A DNA stretch of 64,000 bases, from assembly GCF_035222485.1 (NCBI RefSeq), contig NW_026946671.1, positions 186,001 to 250,000 of the forward strand, read 5' to 3'. How positions within the stretch are numbered: the stretch's first letter is position 1; each line of letters begins with the position of its first letter. This DNA comes from Podospora pseudoanserina (lineage: Eukaryota > Ascomycota > Sordariomycetes > Sordariales > Podosporaceae). Below, one piece after another: positions 11,673 to 24,000 of this stretch. The notes under the pieces are model-generated. The model worked only from the letters and a program-made list of their open reading frames with translations. It ran no database searches and had not been told where the DNA came from. Made by a program: the position numbers and the translations under genes.

Positions 11673-13734
11673 ATGAACGCCCCATCAAGCTCCTCCTCCT
11701 CCTCCCCAACAATGGACCCCGAATCCGGCCCCTCCCCCTCCCACCTGAAAAACACCACCCTCACCTCCCTCACCTGGTCCTCCCTATCCCACGCAATCTC
11801 CACGACCCCCATCCTCACCTCCTCAACGGGCCTCCTCCGCCCAGGCGAACTCCTAGCAGTAATGGGCCCCTCGGGCTCAGGCAAAACAACCCTCCTCAAC
11901 CTCCTCTCCCGCCGCCTTTCCCCATCATCCCCCTCACCCATTCTCCTAAACGGAACCCCCCTCCCCCTCCCCCAATTCCAATCCCTGACCCGCTTCGTCG
12001 AACAGACTGACTCCCTCATCGGGGCCCTAACCCCACGCGAGACCCTCCACTTTGCCTCACGGCTCTCAAGCGCGGGGATTAGCAAAAAAGAGAGGCGGGA
12101 AAGGGTAGAGGGTCTACTCGGGAGTTTCGGCCTGGTCGAACAAGGCGATGTAGTGGTCGGGACTGTGACAAAAAAAGGGTTGAGCGGAGGGCAAAAGAGG
12201 CGGTTGGGGGTTGCAAAGGAGGTTATCACCGGGCCGAGGGTGGTCATACTTGATGAGCCGACCAGCGGGCTTGATGGGAGGGGGGGGTGGGAGGTTGTCA
12301 AGTTTTTGAGGGGGTTGGCGAGGGAGAATAATGTGGGTACCTAGGTACTCTTCTGGGAGTGGTATGGGAATGATGCTAATTGGGCTGCAGTTGATTATTG
12401 TTGCGAGTATACACCAGCCTTCGACCGCGACGTTTGACCTGTTCGACAAGCTGTTGCTCTTGTCAGAGGGCAAGACGCATTATTTTGGTTCGGTGGAGGG
12501 GGTGGGGGGGTATTATGAGAGTCAGCTTGGGATGGTCATGCCACGGCATGTTAATCCTGCTGAGTGGTTGCTTGAGCAGACTAATATTGATTATGCCGAT
12601 GATAAAGAGGCTGCGAGGGCGAGGCTGGAGGAGATGCAGTCTGGCTGGGAGAGGTCGGATTTAAAGAAAAAATTGGATGAGGATGTTGCTGCTGTTGCTG
12701 CTGGGGCGGAGAAGGGGGGGGATGAGCTTGTGTTGGGGGATGATGAGGCGAGAGACAAAAGGCCGGGGATGGCGAGTGTGGTTGTGACGCTGGTGCACAG
12801 GAGCTTTATCAAGAGTTATCGGGATGTCGTTGCCTATGGGATTAGGTTGGCGATGTATACTGGTATGTGTCCTTCCTTTGGTTGATACAGGAGAAAACTA
12901 ACAGAGAAAAGGTCTCGCCATAATGATGGGCACAGTCTGGCTCCGTCTGCCAGCCACACAAGACTCCATCATCCCCTTCACCAACTCCATCTTCTACGGC
13001 AGCGCCTTCCTCAGCTTCATGGCTGTGGCGTACTGTCCCGCCTACCTCGAAGATTACAACCAGTATGCTAAAGAGAAACGGAACGGGCTCTACGGCGCCA
13101 CCGCCATGACGCTGTCAAACCTCCTCGTCGGGACACCATATCTCTTCCTCATCTCAGTCGTCTTCTCAGTAATCAGCTACTGGCTCTCCAACTTCCAGCC
13201 TACCGCCAAAGCCTTCTTCACCTGGGTCTTCTGGCTCTTCCTGGACTTGCTTGCCGCCGAAGGACTGGTAGTCTTTATGGCCTCTCTCTTCCCGTCCTTC
13301 GTCATCTCGTTGGCGCTGGTTGCGTTTGCCAATGGCTTGTGGATGAGCGTGGACGGGTTCATGGTGCCGCCGGGGACGTTGAATGTCTTTTGGAAATATG
13401 TTTTCCATTACTGGGACTATCAAAAGTATGTGTTTGAGAATATGATGATCAATGAGTTCAGCGAGAGAGTGTATACCTGCGCCGAGACAGCGGATGGGTG
13501 TCAATGTGAGTATCCAGTATTCTGCATCCTGACATGAGAGAGAATAGAAAGCTGACAGGAAATGCAGGCATGTGGCAGACTGATCTGGCTGATCAATGCC
13601 TGATCCGTGGAAAGGGAGTGTTGGATCAGTACGGATACAAGCCTGGGTATATGGGCAAGGATGTGGGCATCATGCTGGCCATCATTTTTGGATATCGGCT
13701 CGCGGGGTGGTTGGTGTTGAAGCTGAAGAAGTAG
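11673..13734 (+). CDS. ABCG (White/PDR-like) half-size ABC transporter
   Basis: Four exons (11673-12332, 12391-12862, 12912-13505, 13568-13734), 630 residues. The ATP-binding domain comes first: Walker A GPSGSGKT, signature LSGGQKRR, Walker B VVILDEPTSGLD and H-loop SIHQPS, the last restored by splicing intron 1. The membrane domain follows with about six hydrophobic segments, a TVWLRL-type start near TM2 and a cysteine-rich extracellular loop (ETADGCQC) before the last helix. Domain order (NBD then TMD) and single copy make it an ABCG half-transporter that should dimerise. The cargo (lipid, sterol or xenobiotic) is not deducible. The first exon is very C-rich with TCC/CCC codons, and the second is G-rich. 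Confidence 0.93.
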
Positions 13735-14295
13735 TAGAAACGGCGGTTGTGATGTCAGCGCGGCCGTGTAAGTGGAACGGGTCCTGCATCAGACTGCAGA
13801 CGCTGGGTGGTTGACAGATGCAATCTATCTATGCTTAAGGCCAAGTACAGGCACTCATAGAATACAGAGTAGATACCCGCCAGACCATCGTCGAGCTTGA
13901 ATCGAGTTGTGAAACAAAACGTACTCGGAGAAACGTAACTGCGTAACCGCCAGTACGTATCCGTAACGTGGGGAAAAACCCGACGGCCTGGTAACAGCGG
14001 GAGCTCTGACAGGGAATTGCGCACTGTGCCGCTAAATCGACAGGGCTGTAAACACGGCCCACCCGTCGCGTGCGAACGCGCTATGCCTCGACCTATTAAC
14101 CCTGTACCTTCCCCATTCTTTTTTTTCTTTCTCTTTGTCTCTTTTTCCACATTCTCGCCATTTTTATTCCTCGGGAACTGCTTCCGATGCGTTTCTAGAT
14201 GATCCAAGGGTAGTTCAGAAAGTAATCCGCCAAAAAATCCCCCCACCGCCAGCTTTTGAGGCCGTCTAGAAAAGTGATAACGGCCGCCTCTTCCG
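13735..14295. other. Intergenic between ABC transporter and unknown gene
   Basis: This contains the 3' flank of the transporter and the promoter of the next gene. A pyrimidine-rich run lies near 14110-14150. No coding or RNA gene is seen. Confidence 0.4.
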
Positions 14296-16182
14296 ATGGC
14301 GTCGTTGTCTAGCACATCGCCCCTCATAACCCTGGGCACGACTATCTCGACTCCCAGTTCGCACCACACGGCTCGAACAGATGGGGACAACGTCGGCGAC
14401 ACGTCTGCTCTTACGAGTGTGGATGACTTGGACGACGATGATGACCAGCTGTTACCTCCGCCCTATCGAGATGCAGCCCAGCTACCGTTTATGATTAAGA
14501 ACCAGTTACAGATCCACCTGGAGGAGAAGATGTGTATGTTTTTTGCTCCTTTGTTTTGTTGACTTGGTTCCCTTCTCCTAACTTTCCCCCCCTTGACAGA
14601 CCCTGAGACCCTGAACATGCTCCACGCCCTCCTCTCCAACTGCGCCAGCTTCTCCCCACCCTCGAAAGAGCAAGGCTCGCAACCACCACAGACAGTCTAC
14701 GTTCCCCCACCACACCAACTCGCCTTCATCAGCAGTCTCGCAATCCACCCGCGGTTCACCTCGGCCCCACCAGACGTCGAAACGACCACCCCGCCGGTGC
14801 GCGACGGCACCGCTGCCCTCTCCTACCTCCGAGGTCTGCTGTCTATCGTCGGCCCAATAAACGCCAACTTTCGACAAGCATTCGAGTTCAAACCACCTCC
14901 ATCATCCTCCCATGACAGGAGGTCAAGAAGGGGAGATGTGTTTGGTAACTGGTCAACCAGTGGCATGAGCGGAGCAGATAGTGACGCTTCCTCTTCTGAT
15001 GTCATGACTGGTACCTTTGCCAGAGAAGGAGTCATTTGGCACCGCGCGAGTGATTTCTGGTCCGTGCTAGGGTGGTCATTTTGGTGCGCTGCGTTTGTGC
15101 CAGGGAGGTGGAAGTATTGGAAGCCCTGGTTGGAGTTTGTGGTTACGGTACTGGAGCAGGATTGGGATGATCGGTTGGCGATGGATGAGAAGACGACGAC
15201 GGCGGGTGATGAGCCGTATCCCAATTTGAAGGGGAGTTTGTTGGTGGCTTATCTGGAGGATATCACCAAGGCGAGGAAAACCGTACAAAAGGAGGTGATG
15301 AAGGCTTTGACTTTTGCCTTGGAGGCGGGGGATAGGAAGGTGTATGGGGAGGTTTTCACGAATGAAGAGTTGGTTGGGCCGAGGACTATTAAGAGGAAGA
15401 GGGCGAATACAACGCTGGATCTGGAGAATGGCTGCTTCGGGGACTATGATGATGATGACTCGGACTTGGAGAATGAGGGGGACAGTCAGGAGCTGCCTTG
15501 CAGTTCTGCCAGGTCTGCGCGGGGGGTACAGAAAAGGACGAAGAAGGCGATGGAAAGCGATGCGGGCCCGAGGCCGGCTGCGTTTCGTTTGCCCGATGGA
15601 GTCGCCGAGACCATCCCATTCCGACTACGAATATTCCGTCTTTTATCGGCAGCGGCCCATTATCTCCGCGACGTATCCTTTCCTACTTCTGAGCTTTACC
15701 AGAGCTTCTCGTACAAGATCAGGACTTCACCGCTGCCTGTTTTTGAGCTCTTTCTCAAAGCACACAACGACCTGTCCGATGTTTCCAAAGTATTGCTCTA
15801 CAGGAATGTTCTGGACGGTTTACTGCCGCCGAACGGCCTGCCGGATCCCGACCGTGTGGACCGCGACACGAATAGCCGGGATGACATCTCTGCTCTCGAG
15901 GTTATGTTGCAGAAGTGCTTCTTGCCGTTCCCGGCTGGGAGGATCACGGCCGAGGATAATGCCAAGTTGTCGATTGTGTTGGAGAATATGCTGTGGGTCT
16001 TGTATCTGGCGAGCGACATCACGGACGCGGCCGGTCTCGGGAAGGCGATTGAGACGGGGATCAAGGCGAGGGAGGCCAAGATTAAGGGGAGGGGGAGGGC
16101 GGGTGGAGTTGATAGGTTGGGGAGGGAGATGCTCGCGAGGTCGAGTAATAATCTGAGGGTGTTTGCGAGGATTCTCGGTTGA
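14296..16182 (+). CDS. Conserved-looking fungal protein of unknown function
   Basis: Two exons (14296-14533, 14600-16182), 606 residues; splicing restores a Tyr codon across a canonical GTATGT...ACAG intron. I do not recognise the family. What can be seen: an acidic run near residue 50 (DDLDDDDD); a helical region with many Trp and aromatic residues (ASDFWSVLGWSFWCAAF, WKYWKPWLEFV) that looks alpha-solenoid-like; and an acidic low-complexity linker (DYDDDDSDLENE). Basic clusters that could be nuclear signals flank the linker (KRKR, KRTKK), and a second helical block runs to the end. There is no signal peptide and no clear membrane span. Nuclear location is inferred from the basic clusters. 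Codon use matches the neighbours, so it is probably a real, expressed gene. Confidence 0.78.
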
Positions 16183-16712
16183 GGGGTGATTTGTCTGCTT
16201 ATTACACGCGTTGACTTCCAAGCGCATTTTTATTGTTGGTTTTTGGCTTTTTGATACCCCCTCTGTATGGGAAAAGCATGGGCTATTATTTGACGGGATT
16301 CTTGCGGTTTTCTACTTGATGGTTTATCATTTGATGGGTGGTATGGTATGACTGGAAATCACAGGCGTGATGATCAGGGCGCATCATTGCTTTTACAATT
16401 AATCATGTTAAATGAAGGACTGTGTGTACATTTTTATTTCTACAGTTTTCGGGTAGATAGATGTCTTGACCGGATACCTCGTGGGACTCGTTCGGCCTGC
16501 AAAACTGGTTTCAACCACGCTTTAGAATGGAAGCAGGGATTGGTGCTGCTTTTGGCGGTCTATCGAGTACGATGGTTATATACATAGTGTTGTACAGTTG
16601 AGAGGGGATGTAGAGACCAAGGCTATGCGTGCTTTTCCTCCGCCAAACTCCTTTCCACCCCCAAACACATCTCTTATTTCCTTCTCATGACATGTCCCTC
16701 TCCGTTCCAATA
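16183..16712. other. Convergent intergenic region
   Basis: This lies between two convergent stop codons and holds both 3' UTRs. It is AT-richer than the flanking genes. No gene is seen. Confidence 0.4.
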
Positions 16713-17327
16713 TCATGGCTTCTTCGCCGCCCCCGGCGTCCACCCCTGAGGCTGCCACTCCTCCCCGGGTCCGGCCCTCTTCTGCCTCCACGGATCAACC
16801 TTTTTCTTCCCCCCAACCAAAATCTCGCCTTCCTCCCCTTGTTCAGCCTGTTTCTTCATCCCCTCCCAAACCTCCTCCCTCTTGACCTCCTTGGGCACTT
16901 TTTGTTGTTCTTCCTTCTTCTCAACCCACATTCCGCTCCCCTCCAACGCTGGCTTCCTCTGTTCCCCCCCAACCCCATCCTCAATATATTTAGCCTTGGC
17001 CTCCCACCTCCTGTCTGCCTCTGCCGCCAAAATCTTGAGTCTTTCTTGTCTGATAACGTCTGCTTGCTGTTCTTCAATGGTGGGCGGGTCAGGCCGGGTG
17101 TGACGCAGCCACTGGTGCCACGCGGGCGGGATCTTGACCTCGGAGTGGTGGAGTTTGAGGGCAGGGTTGGGGCGGAGGATGCGGCGCCAGCGGTCCGGGT
17201 TGGGGTTGCCGCGGTCGTGGAACTCCCAGTAGGTGTTGCCTGAGAGGTCTTTGCCTACTAGGAAGTGGCGGCGCCAGGGGAGGCGGAGGGATTGGAATTT
17301 TTGGAGGAGGGAGAGGGGTTGGGACAT
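16713..17327 (-). CDS. Mitochondrial complex I assembly factor, NDUFAF2/mimitin (B17.2L) family
   Basis: Single exon of 204 residues from the ATG at 17327 (MSQPLSLLQKFQSLRLPWRR). The family features are the short N-terminal helix, then GKDLSGNTYWEF and the Arg/Trp-rich core WRRILRPNPALKLH plus PPAWHQWLRHTRPDPPT, as in NDUFA12 and its assembly paralogue NDUFAF2. The long, charged, Lys/Glu/Trp-rich C-terminal tail after the core favours the assembly factor over the structural NDUFA12 subunit. It should act in the mitochondrial matrix late in complex I assembly. It is divergent from the calponin gene across about 1 kb. The frame stays open upstream, but that part looks non-coding. Confidence 0.82.
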   Translation of the reverse strand: MSQPLSLLQKFQSLRLPWRRHFLVGKDLSGNTYWEFHDRGNPNPDRWRRILRPNPALKLHHSEVKIPPAWHQWLRHTRPDPPTIEEQQADVIRQERLKILAAEADRRWEAKAKYIEDGVGGEQRKPALEGSGMWVEKKEEQQKVPKEVKREEVWEGMKKQAEQGEEGEILVGGKKKVDPWRQKRAGPGEEWQPQGWTPGAAKKP

Positions 17328-18302
17328 TTTGACCTCTATATACAGGGTGGGCGAGGCAGTAAAGAAAAGAGCGGTTTTGTGAATGTGTAATACAGGGAGG
17401 TGGGGGTGGTGATGTTCGCAACGCTGTTCGCGATAATTTCTTTGGTGGTGAACAGCTACGGTGGAATAATTTGATCGAGTGACGTCGTTGCCAAGGGGTG
17501 GGATTTGGATGGGTTTAAAACTAGTGGGCACGGCATGGGAAAAAGTGGGCATGATTACTTTGGACGGGGTCCTCTTGGATTCTAGTGTGGACAGATACTA
17601 CAAAAAGGGGCAGATAAAGTGGATTAGATCGTGAATGATCATCAACAGACTCCTCAATTGCCATGAGAAGGCATTGAAAGATGGTCAACATGCAACTCAA
17701 ACTCAATGAGCTACGCAGGAGATCGACATCGAATATCCAGTCCAGAAAGCTTAATCCCAGCCACATATTATTAGCCTCCCCCACACTCCCCTCCCAGCGC
17801 ACAGACAAACCTGTGTGGCTGGAGTTAAACCTTCCCGCCAAGCCATAAATGAGGGGCAGCACCCAGGCACACCAAGGCACGGCAAGGGATGCCCCCTGAA
17901 GAGGACGCCCTGAAGAATGCCCGCAATCTCACAAGAGACATGGCCCGCGACGACAAGCCTCACCACACCACATCTCGGTTGCCGACCTTCTTCCAATTTG
18001 CTGAAATAGACACGAACAAACGAGGCCCCGCAGCTTCATTTCACGGCCCGTCGCCAGACTAATTAACCTACCCTGAAAAGCTAGGGGACATCCGCTGCCA
18101 AAATTATCCATCTTTTAAGGGATAGGAGAGAGAGAGAGAGATCCGCTGACGCAACTGGCCCCGAACGGACTGCTTACCTGTTCTCACGACCCGAGACTCC
18201 CGGACTCTTTGTTGAACAGCTTGGAAAAGGAAAACCTACTTTGTACACGAACAACACTTGCTTAAGAGAGAAACAATCCAGAAATCAACATTTGCCAAAA
18301 AC
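17328..18302. other. Divergent promoter region
   Basis: About 975 bases between the divergent starts of the NDUFAF2-like gene and the calponin-domain gene, holding both promoters and leaders. A GA dinucleotide run sits near 18126-18141. No other gene is seen. Confidence 0.4.
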
Positions 18303-20671
18303 ATGGCGTCCGTGACATCGCTAGACGGCGACTTGCGCCGGTTGCGCCTGGAAAAGTACACGCCCGCCGCTGCGAACGAGGCAAAGCAATGGATAGAGAG
18401 TGTCATCGGCGAGACCTTGCCCGGAAAAGACCTGCTCGAGGGACTCAAAGATGGTGTTGCTTTGTGCAAGTAAGTCTGCCGCCGCACTGGTAACCTGTTG
18501 TACAACAGTTCGAAGGTTGACTAACACGTGCCCGGCCCCCCAGACTCGTCAACCTCGCCATCGGTCCTCCAGGAGTCAAGTTCAAGAAATCCGCCATGCC
18601 TTTTGTTCAGATGGAAAACATCTCCCACTTTCTCCGCGCCTGCCAAACACCGCCTCTCAACCTCCAACAGCACGACATGTTTCTGACTGTCGACCTCTAC
18701 GAGCGAAAAGACCCCGCCCAGGTCCTCCAGTGCCTTGGTGCTTTCAGCCGGGCGGCCAACGCTGCCAACCCAGACACCTTTCCCAATCCGATCGGTCCCA
18801 AAGCCAAGAACCCGGCGCTGTTAAGTCCACAACCGACGGGTTACAATACTCCTCCACTTATACGTGGCCGAGGGAATTCCAATGCTAGCAATACCTCGTC
18901 TTCGGTGTATGGCAGGGGAACGCCGTCATTATCGGCATCGAGAACAGGGGGTGACGACGGACCATGGGGCCGGGCCAAGTCCCCAACGAACGGTGCAACT
19001 TCTCCTGGTGTTAGTAGCTGGAGTAAGAAGGAGCACGAAGGCGCCACATCTCCGGCCTGGAACATCGCCCAGTATGGCTACATGGGCGGTGCCAACCAGA
19101 ATAACCTAGGGATCGCCTTTGGTGGCAGGAGGCAGATCACTAGTGCTGGTCCTGCAGTCCCAAGCTTGTACGAGAAGGAGAAGAAGAGAAAGGAGGAGGC
19201 CGAGAAGCTGAGGCTACAACAAGAAGAAGAGGAGCGCAAGAAGAAGGCGGAACTCGAAGCGGAAGAAGCACGGGTCAAGAAGGAAGAGGAGCGAAGGTGG
19301 GAAGAGGAGGCCAAGCGGATCAGGGAAGAAGAGCGGAGGAAAATTGAAGAGGAGAAAAGGCGGTGGGAGGAGGAGGAACGGCAGTGGAAGATGACAGAGG
19401 AAAAGAGGCGCAAAGAGGAGGCCGAAGCTGAAAGGCGGTTGCAGGAGGAACGTGCGAAGGCTCGACAGCAAAAGAGCGGGTCCGAGCTTCGTGGTCAGTA
19501 CTTGAGCCAATATCAAGCGGGTCAGGAGTCATCAGATAAGGAACGCATCAGACAGCTCGAAGAAGAGCTTGCAAAGGCACGAGAGAGGGAGGCCCAGTAT
19601 GAGCGGGAACGTCAGGGGCGGTCTCGCGGACATGGGAACAGGGATGCCAAGAAGGCGAGGTCTCGATCTCGCAGCCGGCCTGCTGCTGCGGACAAGGTGA
19701 GCAGACAGGACTCGTGGAGTGTGAGGGATGAGCAGAACTTTGCTTCGAAATCGTGGCACCATCACCAAAACGAGGTCGACATTGAAGAGGAACCTCCGTT
19801 GAGCCCACCGCTTCCATCACAGTCACCGAGACCACTCCCCGACCCGGCAAAGGTTAAGACCCATCGCACGGGAGAGAAGTCGTCTTTGCCACCACCGACT
19901 TTGCCCATCAGGAAGCAGCCCACTGGTGGTCAACCGCTTCCCATCGCGAAGCAGCATACTGGTTCTCGCCCTCTTCCTGATCCGACTACTTACTCCGCGA
20001 CAACATCCCCAGAATCAACCCGACAACTCCCCACCCCTGGGTCGGCTGGTAGTAACAACCGCAGCCCGTTTGCAAAGCCAACCAGCCCTCGCTCCTCCAA
20101 ACAAACCACCAGCCCCTTTTCCACTAAACCAACTACCACACCCTTCTCAACCAAACCGCCCACCAACTCCCCCTTTACATCCAAACCAACAACCAACTCC
20201 CCCTTTGTATCCAAACCCCCCTTTGCCAAACCCGCCCCCCAACCCACCTCTCGCACCGACAGGTACCTCTCCTCCAACCCCGCCCCCCTCCACTCCCCCC
20301 CTACTTCAACCTTTGTCAAAGAACTTGCCGGGACGGTAGATGAACACGCAGAGGAGGATCGCCGCCGTCAACAAGCCCAGAAACAGACAAAGGCTGCCGG
20401 GTGGGCTAGCAAGTCCCTCTTGGAAAGGGAGATGGAGCTGGAGAGACAGAGACAAAAGGAGTGGGAAGAAAGCCAGAAGGAAACGGCCAAGGCGGTCAGG
20501 ACGGCGGATGGGGTGGAGGGGATTGGAGGTGGGATAGGGGGTAGGTGGGATGTGGGACAGTGGAGTGGGTATACGGGGGGTGATGGGCAGAATAAGGGCG
20601 GGCAGGGGATTGGGGCCAATAGGAGGCAGATTGTGGGGCCTAGGCCGCTGCCGGGGAATGGGGGGAGGTGA
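18303..20671 (+). CDS. Calponin-homology domain protein with coiled coil and Pro-rich tail (actin-associated)
   Basis: Two exons (18303-18469, 18544-20671), 764 residues. Residues about 15-130 form a single calponin-homology domain of the transgelin/Scp1 type (EAKQWIESV, DLLEGLKDGVALCK, PFVQMENISHFLRAC, DLYERKDPAQVLQCLGAFSR). A short calponin-like repeat follows (LGIAFGGRRQITSAGP), then a strongly charged Glu/Lys/Arg coiled coil at about 190-290. Next come RS- and Pro-rich linkers and tandem TKP/SPF repeats. The C-terminus ends in another calponin-like motif (IGANRRQIVGPRPLPG). It probably bundles or stabilises actin filaments. It is far longer than yeast Scp1 (about 200 residues), the extra length being the coiled coil and Pro-rich part. 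Intron 1 splits a Lys codon inside the CH domain. Confidence 0.88.
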
Positions 20672-21096
20672 GTGTAGAGGTTTTGGTAATGGGGGGGACG
20701 GCTGATGATTTTTATTTGTAAAGGGAGGATAGAGAATACCCGGTTTGGGATGGTCAGAATGATACCAGATTTTCTGTCAAAGATACGTTTGTCAGGTTAG
20801 GCGTGGTGTGTGTGTGGGTGGGTGATAATAGATGACAATCCAGCAGAGAGTGTTTAGGCTTTGTAGATGATTTTTGATATTTTTCACTTTCGCTCCTATG
20901 TTAACACCCCTACTCCGACAGGCATGAAGAATATGACGTGACAACAAGGCAAACAATGCTTTTCCAACCATGCCGAACCAAACCACAAGACGCCGTCGCT
21001 CCCATAATTCCCAACCATGCATGGCTTATAAACAACCCCTTCCCTCCCATATCATACAACCCACCACCCCATATCTTACATCCCCCCACTGACCAA
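20672..21096. other. Convergent intergenic region
   Basis: 3' flanks of the calponin-domain gene and of POLG. Simple GT-rich and C-rich patches are visible. No gene is seen. Confidence 0.4.
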
Positions 21097-24000
21097 CTAC
21101 CTAGTAAAATCCCACTGCACCCTCTCCCTCCCCTTTTCCCTCCCCCCATCCCATTTTTTACTCCCTCCACTCCCACTCCCCCCAGGCCAACTCTTGTACC
21201 TGACCCCCTCCAACGCCTCCCTCACCATGACCGGCTCCCGCTGCCCGTATTTCGCCGCCCCCGGCAGCAGCTTAGCACTGGCACTATACGGCTTTTTGAG
21301 AATCTTGACCGGCACCTTGGGGATGTATTTCTCTCTCTGAGCTTCTCCCCTCGTCTCCCTTAATATCTCCCTAAACTCTGCCTCGTCGTTTGCGATCTGC
21401 GCCCTGATGAACCTGAGCTTGGACTTCTCGTCTTCGTGGGCGTGTTCCTCCTCCTGGAGCTGTTCCATCACCGGTTTGCGGGGGACATACTTGATGTGAT
21501 TAACTCGCGGAGCATATGTTGGGTCGGGGGTTATAGTTGGGTCCAACCGGGCGAGGGAGCCTTTGGAGAGGAGTTGATTGATGTCGACTGTTTCCCCTGG
21601 TGGGATGGGGATTGGGTTGGAGGGGGTGATGCATGGCATGTCGACTTCTTTTCTTAGGACGGTGTCAATGTCTACCGCGGAGAAGAAGGCGCACGATTGG
21701 GGGAGGTCGTGGATGCCGACTTGCTGGGCAAACATTGCCCTCGTCCAGAGGTTGGATATTTGAAGCGCCATCGCAGCGCGGTACTTGTCGTGTTCTTGGA
21801 CCAGATATCGAATCTCGTCGTGGACCGTGATGGCGAGTCGGCAGGCAATGTTGAATCTCCGGGTGAGGTAGTCCATTGAGACGATGAGGAGGTGGAGGTA
21901 GTCGACTCCAGAAGACTGGATAGCCCAGTTGATTCTCGAGGTCAGATACCCCCCCTTTGACAAAAACCTCGCAGTCAACGCCTCGGTGATGCCCGCCCCC
22001 AACACGGGGGTGCGAGGGTGGGATTGCTCGGCGAATTCCTCCAGCTGGTTGAACACAAACGACTCTGTCCCTCCGCGCCAAAAGGGGCGTTTATACAGGG
22101 ACTTGCGATTGGTTTTTGTGCCCTTTGTCGTGGCGTATAGCTTGCCGGCGATGTCGAGTGTTTCCTGCTCGGAAAGGGAGGGGTTGAATTGCCTGAGGAG
22201 CTGGCCGGCGAATTTTAGGCCCGCACCATAAATACGCCCATAGTTGAACACCTTGGCGTCGTTGCGGGTGATGCCCAAAATGGCGGCGGTGCGGGAGTGG
22301 AGGTCGGTGCCTTGGGCCTTGGTGCCCTCCAATGTCATGAACCCGATGGCATTCCCGCCGTGGAGTTTAAACGTTGCGTCTCCCACCACAGAGGCGATCC
22401 AGAGCTCTTCTGAATCAACGTCGGCGCCGACAAAGACGTACCCCGGTGGAGCGCGGACCATGGCTTTGAGCTCGGAACCGACGCGGTTCTTTTTTGCGTT
22501 AGAGGCCGTGAGCCAGGTGTTTTCTACCGCGCGGCGGGTCACGGTGCCCATGGGGATGACCTGAGGAAGAATAAACCCTGGTGTTGGGGCATCCTCGGGG
22601 AGGTCTTTGGGGCGGACAGGCTCGGGGAGGTTGGACTCGTACACCACCAGCTGAGACATGATCCTGTCGCGGGAGCTGATCCAGTAGGAGCAAGAAGCGT
22701 TCATCTCCAGGGCCTCTTTGGCATAGTCGTACTCCGACGACAGCGTCCCCTTTTCGAAATAGCTGAGATAGCTCTTTGCCATGGGGTTGGTGCAGCGAGC
22801 CGTGGGACCGTCCTTGTGTGGCAGCTTGAAGTAGGCGTGTTTTGTGTCCTCCTTGACGGCCAAGACTGTCTCCCCCTCGAAATCACAGGGCTTCATCTGC
22901 TTGTCGAGGTACTTCTTCATATCGGCCAAGGGCACTCTAAAGGTCCAGCCATGCTTATCCGACCAAAACAACGGGTGTCCATCCCAGGACAGCCGGAGAA
23001 GAAGTGGTGCAATTCTTGTTCGCACAGTGAGGTTGATAGGGCCTTTAGCCTTGGGAAACAGATTTCTATACCAATTTGGCTCCCCTGGCATCTTTTGGTT
23101 CTTGTATTCTCTCGGGGGGCTGGTCGAAGTCCCCTTGGTCATCTTGACCTCCTGTCCAGACCAGTCCAGCTGCGACAACCAGGGATCGGTACTCCACTTC
23201 TCGGGCTGCTTTTTGATTTCGCGAGCCTTGTCTGTAAGGGCAACCAACCGCTCCCGGACACCATCAGATAGCTTCCTGTACGTGGCTTCCGCATTTGCGA
23301 TGTAAGAGTCCCATGTTTTATTGACGGGCAAAATCACATTCGATAGATGCCTCAACGCAGCGAAGCTAACAGGATGTGGGCAGACGCGAAGAAAGTTGGG
23401 AAACACCACTTGGTAGACACGATGGGTGATGGCCACATCAGCAGCGCAGTAAGTCAAAAGCTCATCCAGCTGCTGGTTGATGCCATCCCGGTCAAACTCG
23501 CCAAAAGCGTTGCGGGCTTCTTTGTCGATTGTGACGCCGAGGTGGAACTGTGCAACATCCCGCAGTGAATTGATCGAACTCCTTTCCACCCAAAGTTCTT
23601 CCTCCTGGGCCGAAAACGCACCATTGTTCAACAATTCGACGAGCTCGGCATTGCTCGACTCCTTGGCGATCTTGTCCCGAAACTCGCGGTCCTTCCTGTG
23701 CTTCATCCACGTTGGTCGTTGTTGCGAGCACATGCCATTGACAGCAACGTGCAATGACATGGTGTCCAGGAACGAATTCCTCGTCTGTGTCAGGTTGTAT
23801 TCCTCCAATATCCTCGCCCGATCGTATCCGATATTGTGCCCTATTATCACCCGCTCTTTTGTTGGATCGCCCACCGGGATGAGCTGATGTTCGTTTTCTG
23901 TCTCGCCCAACAGCCACGGCGACAACCAGGCATACCAAGCATCGGCCGTCGCAGCGCAGGCCATGACGGCGTACGGGCTTTCCTTCCACATAACCTCGGT

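Noticed and set aside
15314-16156. 280-codon plus-strand frame
   Set aside because: Shifted shadow of the 606-residue protein; Arg/Cys/Trp-rich with no domain.
18864-19109. Second plus-strand frame inside the calponin gene
   Set aside because: Alternate-frame shadow of an exon whose CH domain and coiled coil are clear.
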